This document shows, one piece after another, positions 6,724 to 15,398 of a stretch of DNA of 33,327 nt. Under the pieces are notes generated by a model. It saw nothing but the letters and a program-made list of their open reading frames with translations, searched no databases and was not told the DNA's origin. Origin of the DNA: Gammaproteobacteria bacterium. Lineage in GTDB: Bacteria; Pseudomonadota; Gammaproteobacteria; Steroidobacterales; Steroidobacteraceae. How positions within the stretch are numbered: position 1 is the stretch's first letter; each line of letters starts with the position of its first letter. The DNA is taken from assembly GCA_028870355.1 (NCBI GenBank), contig JAGWPU010000157.1, forward strand, positions 1 to 33,327, in the 5' to 3' direction. A program made the translations under genes and the position numbers.

Positions 6724-8919
6724 ATGACATCCCTGTTCTTCGGCCTCGGTCGATCGGTCGCAAAGCACGCGCGCCTCGTGGTCGCGATCTGGGCGGTCGC
6801 GATCGCGCTCGGCGCATGGGGCGCAGTGGTCTTTGCGCACGTGGCGATCGGCGGCACCGCGAGCCTCGCGGGCAGCGCGTCGAAGCAGGTCGACGATGCG
6901 CTGCAGGCGGATTTCCGCAATCCGTTCCTCGATCCCCTGGTCGTCGCGGTCTCGAGCGCGCACTACCGCATCGATCAGGCGCCGTTCGCGGCGTGGGATC
7001 GGAAGGCCGCGGCCACCCTGCGCGGACTCGCCGACGTCAGCGCCGTCGAATCCTACGCGGAGACGGGCGATCCGTCGCTGAAGTCGCCCGACGGGCACCT
7101 GACGATGCTGCTGGTCGGGCTGAGGGCGCGCGACGAGGGCGGGCAGCATCGCGCCGTCCGGCACGTGCGCGATGCGCTCGCGCCGCTGCGCGCCGAACTG
7201 CACGGCCTCGACGCCTCGTCGCGGGTCGCGGTCACCGGCGGGCCCGCCGTCGACTTCGACATCAACACCAGCAGCGCCGAGGGCGGAGACCATGCGGAGA
7301 AGCGCGCGCTGCCGCTCACGCTGGCGATCCTGCTGGTCGCGTTCGGCACCGTCGTCGCCGCCGTATTGCCGTTCCTGATGGGCCTCGCCTCGACCATGGT
7401 GGCGTTCGGCGCGGCGTTCCTGCTGGCCCGCCTGATGCCGGTGTCGAATCTTCTGGGCAACGTGATCACGATGGTCGGGCTCGCGGTGGGAATCGACTAC
7501 TCGCTGTTGATGGTGAAGGACTTTCGCGAGTCGCTGCGGCGTGCGGACGTCGCCACCGCCGTCGCGGTAACGGTCGGCGAAGCCGGAATGACGATCTGCT
7601 GGTCGGGCTGCACGGTCGCGATCGGCCTGCTGGGCCTGTTGTTCAGCCCGATTCTGGAGACCCGCAGCGTCGGCATCGGCGGCGCGCTCGTGGTGCTGGT
7701 CGCCGTGCTCGCGGCGCTGACCCTGCTGCCGGCCTGCCTCGCCCTGCTCGGCCGGCGCGTCGAGCGGTGGCCGGTCGCTCCAGGGGCGTTCAAGCGCGCG
7801 GACCGTGCGGTGTTCTGGCGGCGTCTGGCGGCCTGGACCGTGCGACGGCCGCTGCGGAGCCTCGGCGGGTCGGGCCTGGTCGTGCTCGCGCTCGCGCTGC
7901 CGGTGCTCGGGGCGCACAGCGGCTTCACGAACGAGCCATGGTTCCTGCCGAAAGGCATGGAGGCGCGCGTCGGCATGGATATGCTCGCCGGCGTTCGCCG
8001 CGACGCCGCCGATCTCGACCTGCGCATCCTCGTGCGTGCGACCGACGACGGGGCGCTGCTCGCGCCGTCTCACATGGCCCCGCTGCGCGCGTACGTGGCC
8101 CGGCTGGCGGCCGATTCGCGCGTCGCGTCGATCGCTTCGCCGCTGAACGCGCCGAATCCGGCGGCGCGCGCGCTGTTCCTGAGCCGCGACGGGCGGGCGG
8201 GACTCATCGAGCTGACGCCCGCGGCGAACCTGAGCGTCGCCGAGGTCCAGAGGCTCGCGCGCGATCTGGGAGGCATCGCTGCGCCGGGCGCGCTGCACGC
8301 GACCGTCGGCGGGACGCCGGTGTATTACGACGAATTCAGCGACTACATGTGGCGCAGCTTTCCGAAGGTGTTCGGCTTCGTGATTGCGGCGACCCTGGTG
8401 CTGCTGTTCGCGGCTTTTCGCTCCTACTTGCTGCCGATCAAGGCGGTCGCCGCGAATCTGCTCGCGATCGGCGCGGGCTACGGCGCCGTGGTCGCGGTGT
8501 TCCAGTTCGGCTGGTTCGGCCGGCTGGTCGGACTCGAGCATCCGTTCGGCGCGATTGCGCTCGAGGTGCCGATGATGATCTTCTGCCTGAGCTTCGGGCT
8601 GTCGATGGACTACGAACTGTTCCTGCTGTTCAGGATACGGCGCGAGTACCTCGTGCACGGCGACAATGCGCGCGCCACGGTCGACGGGCTCGCGTCCGTC
8701 GCGCCGGTGATCACCGGCGCGGGCCTGATCATGGCGGTCGTGTTCGGTGCGTTCGCGGGAGCGGCGCTGCCCGCCCTGAAAATGATCGGTGTCGGTCTGT
8801 GCGTCGCGGTGCTCGTCGACGCGACCCTGATACGCGGCTTCGTCGTGCCCGCGTTCATGAGCATCGCCGGACGTTGGAACTGGTATCCCGGTCCGAGGTC
8901 CCGGGACCGTCTCCAATAA
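6724..8919 (+). CDS. MMPL/RND-superfamily inner-membrane transporter
   Basis: The 731-residue product has the internal duplication of RND permeases: one membrane helix (about 17-40), a periplasmic domain, a helix cluster (about 195-345), a second single helix (about 378-395), a second periplasmic domain, and a final cluster (about 540-720). Both halves carry an Asp-Tyr pair at the expected proton-relay sites, GIDYSLLMV near residue 257 and SMDYELFLLFRIRREY near residue 627, as in MmpL3. MMPL proteins export lipids or other hydrophobic molecules using proton motive force. Direct linkage to an outer-membrane barrel suggests a joint envelope transport role. A methyl-accepting or sterol-sensing domain is absent. 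Substrate is unknown. Confidence 0.9.
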   Translation: MTSLFFGLGRSVAKHARLVVAIWAVAIALGAWGAVVFAHVAIGGTASLAGSASKQVDDALQADFRNPFLDPLVVAVSSAHYRIDQAPFAAWDRKAAATLRGLADVSAVESYAETGDPSLKSPDGHLTMLLVGLRARDEGGQHRAVRHVRDALAPLRAELHGLDASSRVAVTGGPAVDFDINTSSAEGGDHAEKRALPLTLAILLVAFGTVVAAVLPFLMGLASTMVAFGAAFLLARLMPVSNLLGNVITMVGLAVGIDYSLLMVKDFRESLRRADVATAVAVTVGEAGMTICWSGCTVAIGLLGLLFSPILETRSVGIGGALVVLVAVLAALTLLPACLALLGRRVERWPVAPGAFKRADRAVFWRRLAAWTVRRPLRSLGGSGLVVLALALPVLGAHSGFTNEPWFLPKGMEARVGMDMLAGVRRDAADLDLRILVRATDDGALLAPSHMAPLRAYVARLAADSRVASIASPLNAPNPAARALFLSRDGRAGLIELTPAANLSVAEVQRLARDLGGIAAPGALHATVGGTPVYYDEFSDYMWRSFPKVFGFVIAATLVLLFAAFRSYLLPIKAVAANLLAIGAGYGAVVAVFQFGWFGRLVGLEHPFGAIALEVPMMIFCLSFGLSMDYELFLLFRIRREYLVHGDNARATVDGLASVAPVITGAGLIMAVVFGAFAGAALPALKMIGVGLCVAVLVDATLIRGFVVPAFMSIAGRWNWYPGPRSRDRLQ

Positions 8920-9011
8920 AAGACACTGGGAGCGTGGGAACCCGCGCGTTACTCTTGTCGTTCGACTCCGGGCGGCACGCCCATCCATACCAGACGGGGG
9001 AGATCACGAAC

Positions 9012-9512
9012 ATGGCCCTTTGGAAAGAAACGGGGATGCCCGGCGCGAGCGGCAATCCGGTTGCCCCGACCGCGGCGACTCCAGAGCGAACGGTCCCCGA
9101 CATTCCGGCGCCGGCCCAGGCCCGCAAACCCAAGGAACGCGGCGAAGGCGGCGATTCCGTGATTGCCGCCAACCTCACGATCGAAGGCAAGATCGAGGGA
9201 TCCGGGAACGTCCGGATCGCGGGCCGCTTCAAGGGCGACGTGCGGATCGACGGCAATTTCAACATGGAGTCCGGCTCCCACTTGACCGGCCAGGTGCTTG
9301 CGGGGATCGTGGTCGTCGGCGGCGAATTGCAGGGCAACATCGAGTCGGCGAAGCGCGTCGACGTGCTCGAGGGCGGCGTGATCGTCGGCGACGTGAAGGC
9401 CGGCTCGATCACCGTCGCAGCCGGTTCGCGCATGCGTGGCCACGTCGAGTTCGGCTGGGAGGACGAGAAGCCGGCGAAGCTCGACTTCGGCCGAAAGGGT
9501 GACGGCAACTAG
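9012..9512 (+). CDS. bactofilin (polymer-forming cytoskeletal protein)
   Basis: The 166-residue product contains one bactofilin domain at about residues 49-150, seen as regularly spaced short strands with Gly turns (NLTIEGKIEGSGNVRIAGRF, GDVRIDGNFNMESGSHLTG, GGELQGNIESAKRVDVLEGG, VGDVKAGSITVAAGSRMRG). This is the right-handed beta-helix that polymerises without nucleotide. A Pro/Ala/Lys-rich disordered N-terminus precedes it and a short charged tail follows, both usual. Bactofilins scaffold cell-shape, stalk or polar complexes at the inner face of the membrane. GGGGAG lies about nine bases upstream of the ATG. The 92-base gap from the MMPL gene contains only a weak six-pair hairpin (8932-8947), so this may be a separate transcript. 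Confidence 0.93.
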   Translation: MALWKETGMPGASGNPVAPTAATPERTVPDIPAPAQARKPKERGEGGDSVIAANLTIEGKIEGSGNVRIAGRFKGDVRIDGNFNMESGSHLTGQVLAGIVVVGGELQGNIESAKRVDVLEGGVIVGDVKAGSITVAAGSRMRGHVEFGWEDEKPAKLDFGRKGDGN

Positions 9513-9526
9513 GAAAGGCTCTCACG

Positions 9527-9595
9527 ATGGGCTACATCGGCGTCGCGGATCGCAGGCGCGCGAGACCGGGCGCGCGCCGCGGCGGCGCGCGATGA
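9527..9595 (+). CDS. 22-codon mini-ORF coupled to the zinc-ribbon gene
   Basis: An ATG preceded by AGGAAAGG at a spacing of eight to ten bases opens a 22-residue basic frame (MGYIGVADRRRARPGARRGG...). It ends in TGA, which overlaps the ATG of the next gene as ATGA. The ribosome site here is better than any at the next gene, so ribosomes may load here and re-initiate. It could be a translated coupling leader, a real micro-protein or chance. No family is recognised. Confidence 0.4.
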   Translation: MGYIGVADRRRARPGARRGGAR

Positions 9596-9954
9596 GCGCC
9601 GTGCGCCCGGGGTCGATCGGCACGACCCGCGTCTGCCCGCACTGCAAGGCCACGGTGCTCGCGAGTGCGAGCATCTGCCCGGGCTGCCGCCATCACCTGC
9701 GGTTCAATGCGGGGACCGCGGCGGACGCGCCGGCGACGCGGACTGCGCTGCGCATCGAGGGCACGATCGGCCACGACGTCGCCGGCGAGAGCTGCGAGTA
9801 CTGCGTCGTCGTTTCGATCTCGAACCAGCACGGCGAGAAGATCGCGAGGCAGGTCGTCGGGGTCGGCGCGCTCCCGCCGGGCGAGCGCCACAGCTACAGC
9901 TTCTCGGTCGAGTTGATGCCGGTCCGGTCCGGGCCCGACCGCAGGAAGGCCTAG
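9592..9954 (+). CDS. zinc-ribbon protein with a C-terminal beta-sandwich-like domain
   Basis: The 120-residue product has CPHC at residues 15-18 and CPGC at 29-32 ([25 protein letters not shown]), a classic zinc ribbon. After a short linker there is a second part, [20 protein letters not shown] followed by [19 protein letters not shown] and [15 protein letters not shown]. The pattern of a strand pair, a polar turn and an L-x-PGE turn before the last strand resembles FxLyD-type extracellular or accessory domains; that comparison is inference. The start ATG overlaps the preceding mini-ORF stop. It follows a bactofilin by 79 bases and may be co-expressed with it. Its stop TAG shares a CTAG with the stop of the opposing folE. 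Confidence 0.7.
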   Translation: MSAVRPGSIGTTRVCPHCKATVLASASICPGCRHHLRFNAGTAADAPATRTALRIEGTIGHDVAGESCEYCVVVSISNQHGEKIARQVVGVGALPPGERHSYSFSVELMPVRSGPDRRKA

Positions 9955-10565
9955 ACCGCGCCCTTGCGCTCGATGTCGATGAACCGCAGGAACTCCGCCC
10001 TGGTGCTCGGATCCTTGCGGAAGGCGCCGAGCATGCTGCTCGTGACCATGGATACGCCGCGCTTGTGCACGCCGCGGGTGGTCATGCATTGGTGAACCGC
10101 GTCGATCACGACGCCGACGCCGCGCGGCTTCAGGACGTCGTCGATGCAGGCCGCGATCTGCGCGGTCAGCTTCTCCTGGACCTGGAAGCGGCGGGCGAAG
10201 CCGTCGACGACCCGCGCGAGCTTGCTGATGCCTACGACGCGGTCAGTCGGCAGATAACCGATGTGGGCGCGGCCGATGATCGGGGCCATGTGATGCTCGC
10301 AGTAGGATTCGAACGCGATGTCGCGCAGCACCACCATCTCGTCGTAGCCCTCGACCTCCTCGAACGTGCGGCGCAGGTATTCGCCCGGATCCGTGGAGTA
10401 GCCCGAAAACCAGTCGCCGTACGCGTTGACCACGCGCTTCGGCGTGTCGCGCAGGCCCTCGCGGTCCGGATCCTCGCCGGCCCAGCGAAGCAGGGTGCGC
10501 ACCGCGGCCTCGGCATCGGCGCGGCCGACCGCGCGCCGGACCGGACGCTTCCTGAGTTTGTTCAT
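9951..10565 (-). CDS. folE: GTP cyclohydrolase I (FolE1)
   Basis: The enzyme converts GTP to dihydroneopterin triphosphate, the first step towards folate and other pterins. The 204-residue product has all family hallmarks: [14 protein letters not shown] in the N-terminal helix region, the zinc and catalytic site [20 protein letters not shown] (Cys and His ligands), [20 protein letters not shown], and a second zinc Cys in [13 protein letters not shown]. The homodecameric cytosolic enzyme is the canonical zinc type. The ATG start has GGGGGAT about eight bases upstream. The gene overlaps the convergent zinc-ribbon gene by four bases, with both TAG stops contained in one CTAG. Confidence 0.97.
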   Translation of the reverse strand: MNKLRKRPVRRAVGRADAEAAVRTLLRWAGEDPDREGLRDTPKRVVNAYGDWFSGYSTDPGEYLRRTFEEVEGYDEMVVLRDIAFESYCEHHMAPIIGRAHIGYLPTDRVVGISKLARVVDGFARRFQVQEKLTAQIAACIDDVLKPRGVGVVIDAVHQCMTTRGVHKRGVSMVTSSMLGAFRKDPSTRAEFLRFIDIERKGAV

Positions 10566-10684
10566 CGCATGATCCCCCGGAACGACCGAATCTCCACTAC
10601 GGATACCATAACATCCGCCGCGACCGCGCCCGGCAATTCGACCGTGCGCGGCCGTCTCATGGCCGCGGTCCGCCCGGACGCCGC

Positions 10685-11728
10685 TCAGGCCGCGCCGCCT
10701 CGCCGCTCGAGCGCGGCGAGGATCTCGTCGATCAGCGCGTCCCCGCGGTACGCGAATCCCGTGTACACCTGAATCAGGTTCGCGCCCGCCGCGAGCGTCT
10801 CGACCGCGTCGTCGGCGCCGAAGATCCCGCCGACGCCCACGATCGGGAAGCCGGCGGGCAGCAACGCGCGCAGGCGCCGGATCACCGCGAGCGAGAGTGC
10901 GTGCAGCGGCCGGCCGCTGAGGCCGCCGCCCGCACCCGGCGGCAGGGCGGATGCGAACCGCTCGAGCCGGTTCGAGGTGTTCGTCGCAATCACGCCGTCG
11001 ACCGACAGCGCCGGCAGCTGCGCCGCGAGAGTCTCGAGCTGGGCCTCGTCGAGATCCGGCGCGACCTTCACGAAGACCGGCACGCGTCGGCCGCGCCGGC
11101 GCGCGAGCACGGCGCCCTCCTCCGCGAGCGGTGCGAGGATGCGCTCGAGGCCCTCGCGGGCCTGCAATTCGCGCAGGCGCGCGGTGTTCGGCGAGGAGAC
11201 GTTGATCGCGAAATAATCGGCGTGCTCATAGAGCCGGCGGAAGCAGTGCAGGTAGTCGCCGGCCGCGTTCTCGATCGGCGTGTCGAAGTTCTTGCCGATG
11301 CTCACGCCGCGGACTCCGCGGTAGGCGCTGCGCTCGAGCCGCGCGGCGACATGGTCCGCGCCCTTGTTGTTGAAGCCCATCCGGTTCACGAGCGCCTGCG
11401 ATTCGCGCAGACGGAACATGCGCGGCTTCGGGTTTCCGGGTTGCGGCCGCGGCGTCACGGTGCCGATCTCGACGTGGCTGAAACCGAGCGCGCCGAGCGC
11501 ATCGAGATGGTCCGCGTTCTTGTCGAAGCCCGCGGCGAGCCCGAGCGGGTGCGCGAACTCCAGGCCCGCGCAGCGCACCGCGAGGGACGCAGAGAATTCG
11601 CGCCGCGGCCAGAGCGGGCGCAGCCAGTCGAGCCCCGCGAGCGCGAGCGTGTGCGCCGTCTCCGGCGCGAGGCGCGTCAGGATCGGCAGCGCCGCCGCGG
11701 CCGCCGCGGAGATCGCCGCGCGCCTCAT
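10685..11728 (-). CDS. pyrD: dihydroorotate dehydrogenase (quinone), class 2
   Basis: This FMN enzyme of the inner-membrane face oxidises dihydroorotate to orotate with quinone in pyrimidine synthesis. The 347-residue product begins with the membrane-associated helical tract ([20 protein letters not shown]) that makes the quinone tunnel in class 2 enzymes, followed by [40 protein letters not shown], the catalytic-loop motif [14 protein letters not shown] with the class 2 Ser, [20 protein letters not shown] and the FMN phosphate site [14 protein letters not shown]. The frame stays open upstream to 11923, but the family start fits the ATG at 11728. No good ribosome site is visible there. The gene lies 130 bases downstream of a phosphatase-like gene on the same strand. 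Confidence 0.95.
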   Translation of the reverse strand: MRRAAISAAAAAALPILTRLAPETAHTLALAGLDWLRPLWPRREFSASLAVRCAGLEFAHPLGLAAGFDKNADHLDALGALGFSHVEIGTVTPRPQPGNPKPRMFRLRESQALVNRMGFNNKGADHVAARLERSAYRGVRGVSIGKNFDTPIENAAGDYLHCFRRLYEHADYFAINVSSPNTARLRELQAREGLERILAPLAEEGAVLARRRGRRVPVFVKVAPDLDEAQLETLAAQLPALSVDGVIATNTSNRLERFASALPPGAGGGLSGRPLHALSLAVIRRLRALLPAGFPIVGVGGIFGADDAVETLAAGANLIQVYTGFAYRGDALIDEILAALERRGGAA

Positions 11729-11818
11729 CGGCGCGGCGGCACGGCGGGCCCGCAGGAAGAACGTTCCGAATTCACGAGCAATCCCACCCCCGCAAGGCCG
11801 CCATCGGCGCGCATTGTC

Positions 11819-11857
11819 GGGCCGGGCCGCGGCTTTTTCAAATCGCGCGGCCGGCCC
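11819..11857 (-). terminator. hairpin directly after the histidine-phosphatase-like gene
   Basis: Starting one base beyond the stop codon on the minus strand, GGGCCGGCCGCG pairs with CGCGGCCCGGCCC through 12 base pairs with one bulged base. The loop of 14 bases is AT-rich and includes AAAAA on the minus strand. The stem is very strong but no U-tract follows, so it is either a weak or Rho-assisted terminator, or an mRNA 3' end stabiliser separating the uvrA unit from pyrD. Confidence 0.5.
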
Positions 11858-11858
11858 T

Positions 11859-12425
11859 TCAGCGATTCGAGAATTCCAGGCGCCATCCGCCGGTCGCGTC
11901 CGAGAGCCTGGCGAGGCCGCCATGATCGACGTGAATGCGCAGGATCGCCTCCGCCGGAAGTTCCAGCGCGATCGTGATCAGAGCGCGCAGGGGACCTGCG
12001 GGAGCGATCAGCACCGCCGAGTCGGAGCCGCGACCGGGCAGCGCCTCCCAAACGGCTGCGACCCGCGCGTGCATGGCCGCGTACGACTCGCCCTCGGGCG
12101 GCGCGCGATTCCAGAAGTCCCGCGTCCACGCGTCCGTCTCGGCGCGCGCGATGGTTCGCCAGGGGCGGCCCTCCCAGTGTCCGAAGTCCATCTCGCGCAG
12201 CCGGTCGTCGACGGTCACCGTGGAGCCGAGCCTTGCGGCGAGCGGATCCGCGAGCCCGCGGCAGCGCCGCGACGCGGCCGTCGTGATCGGAGCGGCCTGC
12301 GGCAGCGCGCCGGCGAGCCGCTCCACGCGGTCCTCGACGCCGCTGCGCAGCGGCGCGTCGAGCCGGCCGTGACAGATCCCGGGATCGATGTCCGGCGTGG
12401 TGTGGCGGATCAGGTAGACGTCCAC
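11859..12425 (-). CDS. histidine phosphatase-fold protein (phosphoglycerate mutase/CobC-like), second catalytic His replaced
   Basis: The 188-residue product starts at GTG with GGAG six to seven bases upstream, 19 bases after the uvrA stop. It has the RHG-type motif near its start (VYLIRHTTPDI), the acid motif LREMDFGHWEGRPW and PPEGESYAAMHARV, together typical of small alpha-ribazole-phosphatase or phosphoglycerate-mutase-like enzymes. In active members a second histidine occurs in a segment like VTHGGVIRAL; here the segment reads VLIAPAGPLRAL, so proline stands at that place. The protein may be inactive, have altered chemistry or use another residue. It contains no cobalamin genes nearby to support a CobC role. 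Position in a uvrA transcript may be incidental. Confidence 0.8.
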   Translation of the reverse strand: MDVYLIRHTTPDIDPGICHGRLDAPLRSGVEDRVERLAGALPQAAPITTAASRRCRGLADPLAARLGSTVTVDDRLREMDFGHWEGRPWRTIARAETDAWTRDFWNRAPPEGESYAAMHARVAAVWEALPGRGSDSAVLIAPAGPLRALITIALELPAEAILRIHVDHGGLARLSDATGGWRLEFSNR

Positions 12426-12444
12426 GCGCGGCTCCGCATCCGGG

Positions 12445-15321
12445 TCAAGCGAGCCGGCGGCGGGGCGCGGGCGCGTCGCCGGCCGCCGCCGCGTTTGCCG
12501 CGCCGAGCGCGGTCCGCAGATAGTGTCCCGTGATCGAGGCGGGATTCGCGGCGACGGCCTCGGGTGTGCCGGTCGCGACGATCCGTCCGCCGCCGTCGCC
12601 GCCCTCGGGCCCCAGATCGACGATCCAGTCCGCGGTCTTGATCACGTCCAGGTTGTGCTCGATCACGATCACGGTGTTGCCCTCGTCGCGCAGGCGCTGC
12701 AGAACCTTCAGCAGCAGCGCGATGTCCGCGAAATGCAGCCCGGTCGTCGGTTCGTCGAGGATGTAGAGCGTGCGCCCCGTCGAGCGTTTCGACAGCTCCC
12801 GCGAGAGCTTGACCCGCTGCGCCTCGCCGCCGGAAAGCGTGGTCGCGCTCTGCCCGATCCGTACGTACGACAGGCCGACGTCGAGCAGGGTCTGGAGCTT
12901 CGGCTGCACCGCGGGCACCGCGGCGAAGAACGGCAACGCTTCCTCGATCGTCATCTCGAGCACTTCGTGGATGTTCCTGCCCTTGAAACGGATCTCGAGC
13001 GTCTCGCGGTTGTAGCGCTTGCCGCGGCACACGTCGCAGGGCACGTACACGTCCGCGAGGAAGTGCATCTCGACCTTGATCACGCCGTCGCCCTGACAGG
13101 CCTCGCAGCGGCCTCCCTTCACATTGAAGCTGAAGCGCCCGGATCCGTAGCCGCGCGCGCGCGCCTCGGGCATCGTCGCAAAGATCTCGCGAATCGGGGC
13201 GAAGAGTCCGGTGTAGGTTGCCGGGTTCGAGCGCGGCGTGCGGCCGATCGGGCTCTGGTCGATCTCGATCACCCGGTCGACGTGTTCGAGTCCGTCGATC
13301 CGTTCGAAGCGTCCCCCCGAGGCCGGGCCGCGGCTCAGCCGCGCCGCCACCGCTCGATACAGGGTGTCGTTGATCAAGGTCGACTTCCCCGACCCGGACA
13401 CGCCGGTCACGCAGGTGAGCAGGCCGATCGGGAACTCCGCGGTCACGGACTTCAGATTGTTCGCGTGCGCGCCGACGATGCGCAACAGGCGCTTCGGATC
13501 GGCGCGCCGCCGTTGGCCCGGCACTTCGATCCGCAGTGCCCCGCTGAGGTAGCGACCCGTGATCGATTCCGGCCGGGCCGCCACTTCCTGCGCCGTGCCC
13601 TGCGCGACCACGCGTCCGCCGTGCACCCCGGCGCCGGGGCCGAGATCGACGACGTGGTCGGCCTGGCGGATCGCGTCCTCGTCGTGTTCCACGACGATCA
13701 CCGTGTTGCCGAGATCGCGGAGCCTGGCGAGGGTGTCGAGCAAGCGCTGGTTGTCGCGCTGGTGCAGGCCGATCGAGGGTTCGTCGAGGATGTACATCAC
13801 CCCGACGAGCCCGGAGCCGATCTGGCTCGCGAGACGAATGCGCTGTGCCTCTCCGCCGGACAGGGTGTCCGCGCTGCGATCGAGCGTGAGGTATCCGAGC
13901 CCCACGTTCGCGAGGAATGCGAGTCGATCGGCGATCTCCTTGACGATCCTCGCGGCGATCTCGCCGCGCCAGCCGCCGACCGTGACCGCCTCGAAGAAGC
14001 GACGCGCCTCGTCGACCGAGAGCGCGGCGACCTGCGGAAGGCTGCGGCCCGCGACGAACACGTGCCGCGCGGCGCGGTTCAGGCGCGTTCCCCGGCATTG
14101 CGGACACGCGCGCGTGGAACGGAATCTCGCGAGCTCCTCGCGCACCGCGGCCGACTCGGTCTCCGCGTAGCGGCGCTCGAGGTTGTGCACGATGCCCTCG
14201 AACGCATGGCGGCGGCGCACCGCGCCGCCGTGGCCGTCGAGGTACTTGAACTCGATCGGCTCCTCGCCGCTGCCGTAGAGCAGCAGCTCCTTGGCCGCGT
14301 CCGTCAGGGACGCGAACGGCGCCTCGACGTCGAACGGGGCATGACGCGCGAGCGACTGGATCATCTGGAAGTAATGCGTGTTGCGCCGGTCCCAGCCGCG
14401 GACCGCGCCGGCGGCGAGCGACAGGCGGGGATTCGCGACGATCTTCGCCGGATCGAAGAACGACTGGGTGCCGAGGCCGTCGCAGCCCTCGCAGGCACCG
14501 ACGGGACTGTTGAACGAGAACAATCGCGGCTCGAGCTCGCTCAGCGCGTAGCCGCAGACCGGGCACGCGAACTGGTCGGAGAACACGATCTCGGGGCGCT
14601 CGGGCTCGTCCGCGAACGCGATCTTCGCGATGCCTTCGCCGATGCGCAGCGCCGTCTCGAAGGACTCGGCGAGCCGCTGCGCGAGGTCCGAGCGGACCTT
14701 GAAGCGGTCGACGATCGCCTCGACGTCGTGCTTGCGCCGCGGGTCGAGCTTCGGCGCGTCGCCGAGCTCGACGATCGCGCCGTCGATCCGCGCGCGCAGG
14801 AAGCCGGCGGACTGCAGTTCCTCGATCACCCCGGCATGCTCGCCCTTGCGCGCGGCGACCGCCGGCGCGAGCAACAGGAGCGCGGTGCCCGGCGGGACCG
14901 CGAGCACCGCGTCGACCATCTGGCTCACGGTCTGGGCGGAGAGGTCGATCCCGTGGTCGGGGCAGCGCGGTGTGCCGGTGCGCGCGTACAGGAGCCGCAG
15001 GTAATCGTAAACTTCCGTGACGGTGCCGACCGTCGAGCGCGGGTTGTGCGACGTCGACTTCTGTTCGATCGCGATCGCGGGCGACAGGCCGTCGATCGCG
15101 TCGACGTCCGGCTTCTCCATCATCGAGAGGAACTGCCGGGCATAGGTCGACAAGGACTCGACGTAGCGGCGCTGGCCTTCCGCATAGATCGTGTCGAACG
15201 CGAGCGAGGACTTGCCCGAGCCGGAGGGACCGGTCAGCACGATCAGCCGGCCCCGCGGCAGATCGAGGTCGATGTTCTTGAGGTTGTGGGTCCGGGCGCC
15301 GCGGATGCATATCTCGTGCAT
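12445..15321 (-). CDS. uvrA: excinuclease ABC subunit A
   Basis: UvrA is the damage-sensing ATPase of nucleotide excision repair and forms a dimer that loads UvrB. The 958-residue product has two ABC ATPase modules. The first Walker A is [12 protein letters not shown] at about residues 31-42; the second is [13 protein letters not shown] in the C-terminal half. Each half has an ABC signature with [10 protein letters not shown]. Zinc modules are visible: [20 protein letters not shown] leading to CEGC, and [14 protein letters not shown]... leading to [10 protein letters not shown]. The start [14 protein letters not shown] fits the family; frames upstream remain open to 15405 but add non-homologous residues. 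A minus-strand TATGAT at 15332-15337 would give an extremely short leader. No LexA box is visible. It is divergent from ssb, a conserved gammaproteobacterial arrangement. Confidence 0.98.
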   Translation of the reverse strand: MHEICIRGARTHNLKNIDLDLPRGRLIVLTGPSGSGKSSLAFDTIYAEGQRRYVESLSTYARQFLSMMEKPDVDAIDGLSPAIAIEQKSTSHNPRSTVGTVTEVYDYLRLLYARTGTPRCPDHGIDLSAQTVSQMVDAVLAVPPGTALLLLAPAVAARKGEHAGVIEELQSAGFLRARIDGAIVELGDAPKLDPRRKHDVEAIVDRFKVRSDLAQRLAESFETALRIGEGIAKIAFADEPERPEIVFSDQFACPVCGYALSELEPRLFSFNSPVGACEGCDGLGTQSFFDPAKIVANPRLSLAAGAVRGWDRRNTHYFQMIQSLARHAPFDVEAPFASLTDAAKELLLYGSGEEPIEFKYLDGHGGAVRRRHAFEGIVHNLERRYAETESAAVREELARFRSTRACPQCRGTRLNRAARHVFVAGRSLPQVAALSVDEARRFFEAVTVGGWRGEIAARIVKEIADRLAFLANVGLGYLTLDRSADTLSGGEAQRIRLASQIGSGLVGVMYILDEPSIGLHQRDNQRLLDTLARLRDLGNTVIVVEHDEDAIRQADHVVDLGPGAGVHGGRVVAQGTAQEVAARPESITGRYLSGALRIEVPGQRRRADPKRLLRIVGAHANNLKSVTAEFPIGLLTCVTGVSGSGKSTLINDTLYRAVAARLSRGPASGGRFERIDGLEHVDRVIEIDQSPIGRTPRSNPATYTGLFAPIREIFATMPEARARGYGSGRFSFNVKGGRCEACQGDGVIKVEMHFLADVYVPCDVCRGKRYNRETLEIRFKGRNIHEVLEMTIEEALPFFAAVPAVQPKLQTLLDVGLSYVRIGQSATTLSGGEAQRVKLSRELSKRSTGRTLYILDEPTTGLHFADIALLLKVLQRLRDEGNTVIVIEHNLDVIKTADWIVDLGPEGGDGGGRIVATGTPEAVAANPASITGHYLRTALGAANAAAAGDAPAPRRRLA

Positions 15322-15331
15322 GGGACCCGAT

Positions 15332-15368
15332 ATCATACCCCGCGAAGGCTCCGCGAGCGGTGTACAAT
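15332..15368. promoter_or_regulatory. divergent uvrA/ssb promoter region
   Basis: The 77-base gap between the two starts holds a minus-strand TATGAT at 15332-15337 and a plus-strand TACAAT at 15363-15368, plausible -10 hexamers for uvrA and ssb respectively. The ssb leader would be about 24 bases and include its GGAG ribosome site. The uvrA leader would be only a few bases. No CTG-N10-CAG SOS box is seen, so damage control by a canonical LexA site is not supported. Confidence 0.45.
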
Positions 15369-15398
15369 CGCGCCGGCGCCCACCAACCGGAGCTAGCG

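Noticed and set aside
6709-8988. 759-codon open frame on the minus strand opposite the MMPL gene
   Set aside because: Arg/Gln/His-rich low-complexity translation without motifs; the opposite strand has clear membrane helices and family motifs.
10647-10667. Seven-pair hairpin downstream of pyrD
   Set aside because: CGCGGCC/GGCCGCG has no T-run on the relevant strand and is not distinguishable from GC background.
11729-11923. 65-codon N-terminal extension of pyrD
   Set aside because: It overlaps the phosphatase-like gene and the hairpin at 11819-11857, and adds Arg/Ala-rich sequence not found in class 2 PyrD.
12523-15396. 957-codon open frame on the plus strand opposite uvrA
   Set aside because: It is an antisense shadow in GC-rich DNA; the product is Arg/Asp/Ala-rich with no domain, while the other strand encodes a complete UvrA.
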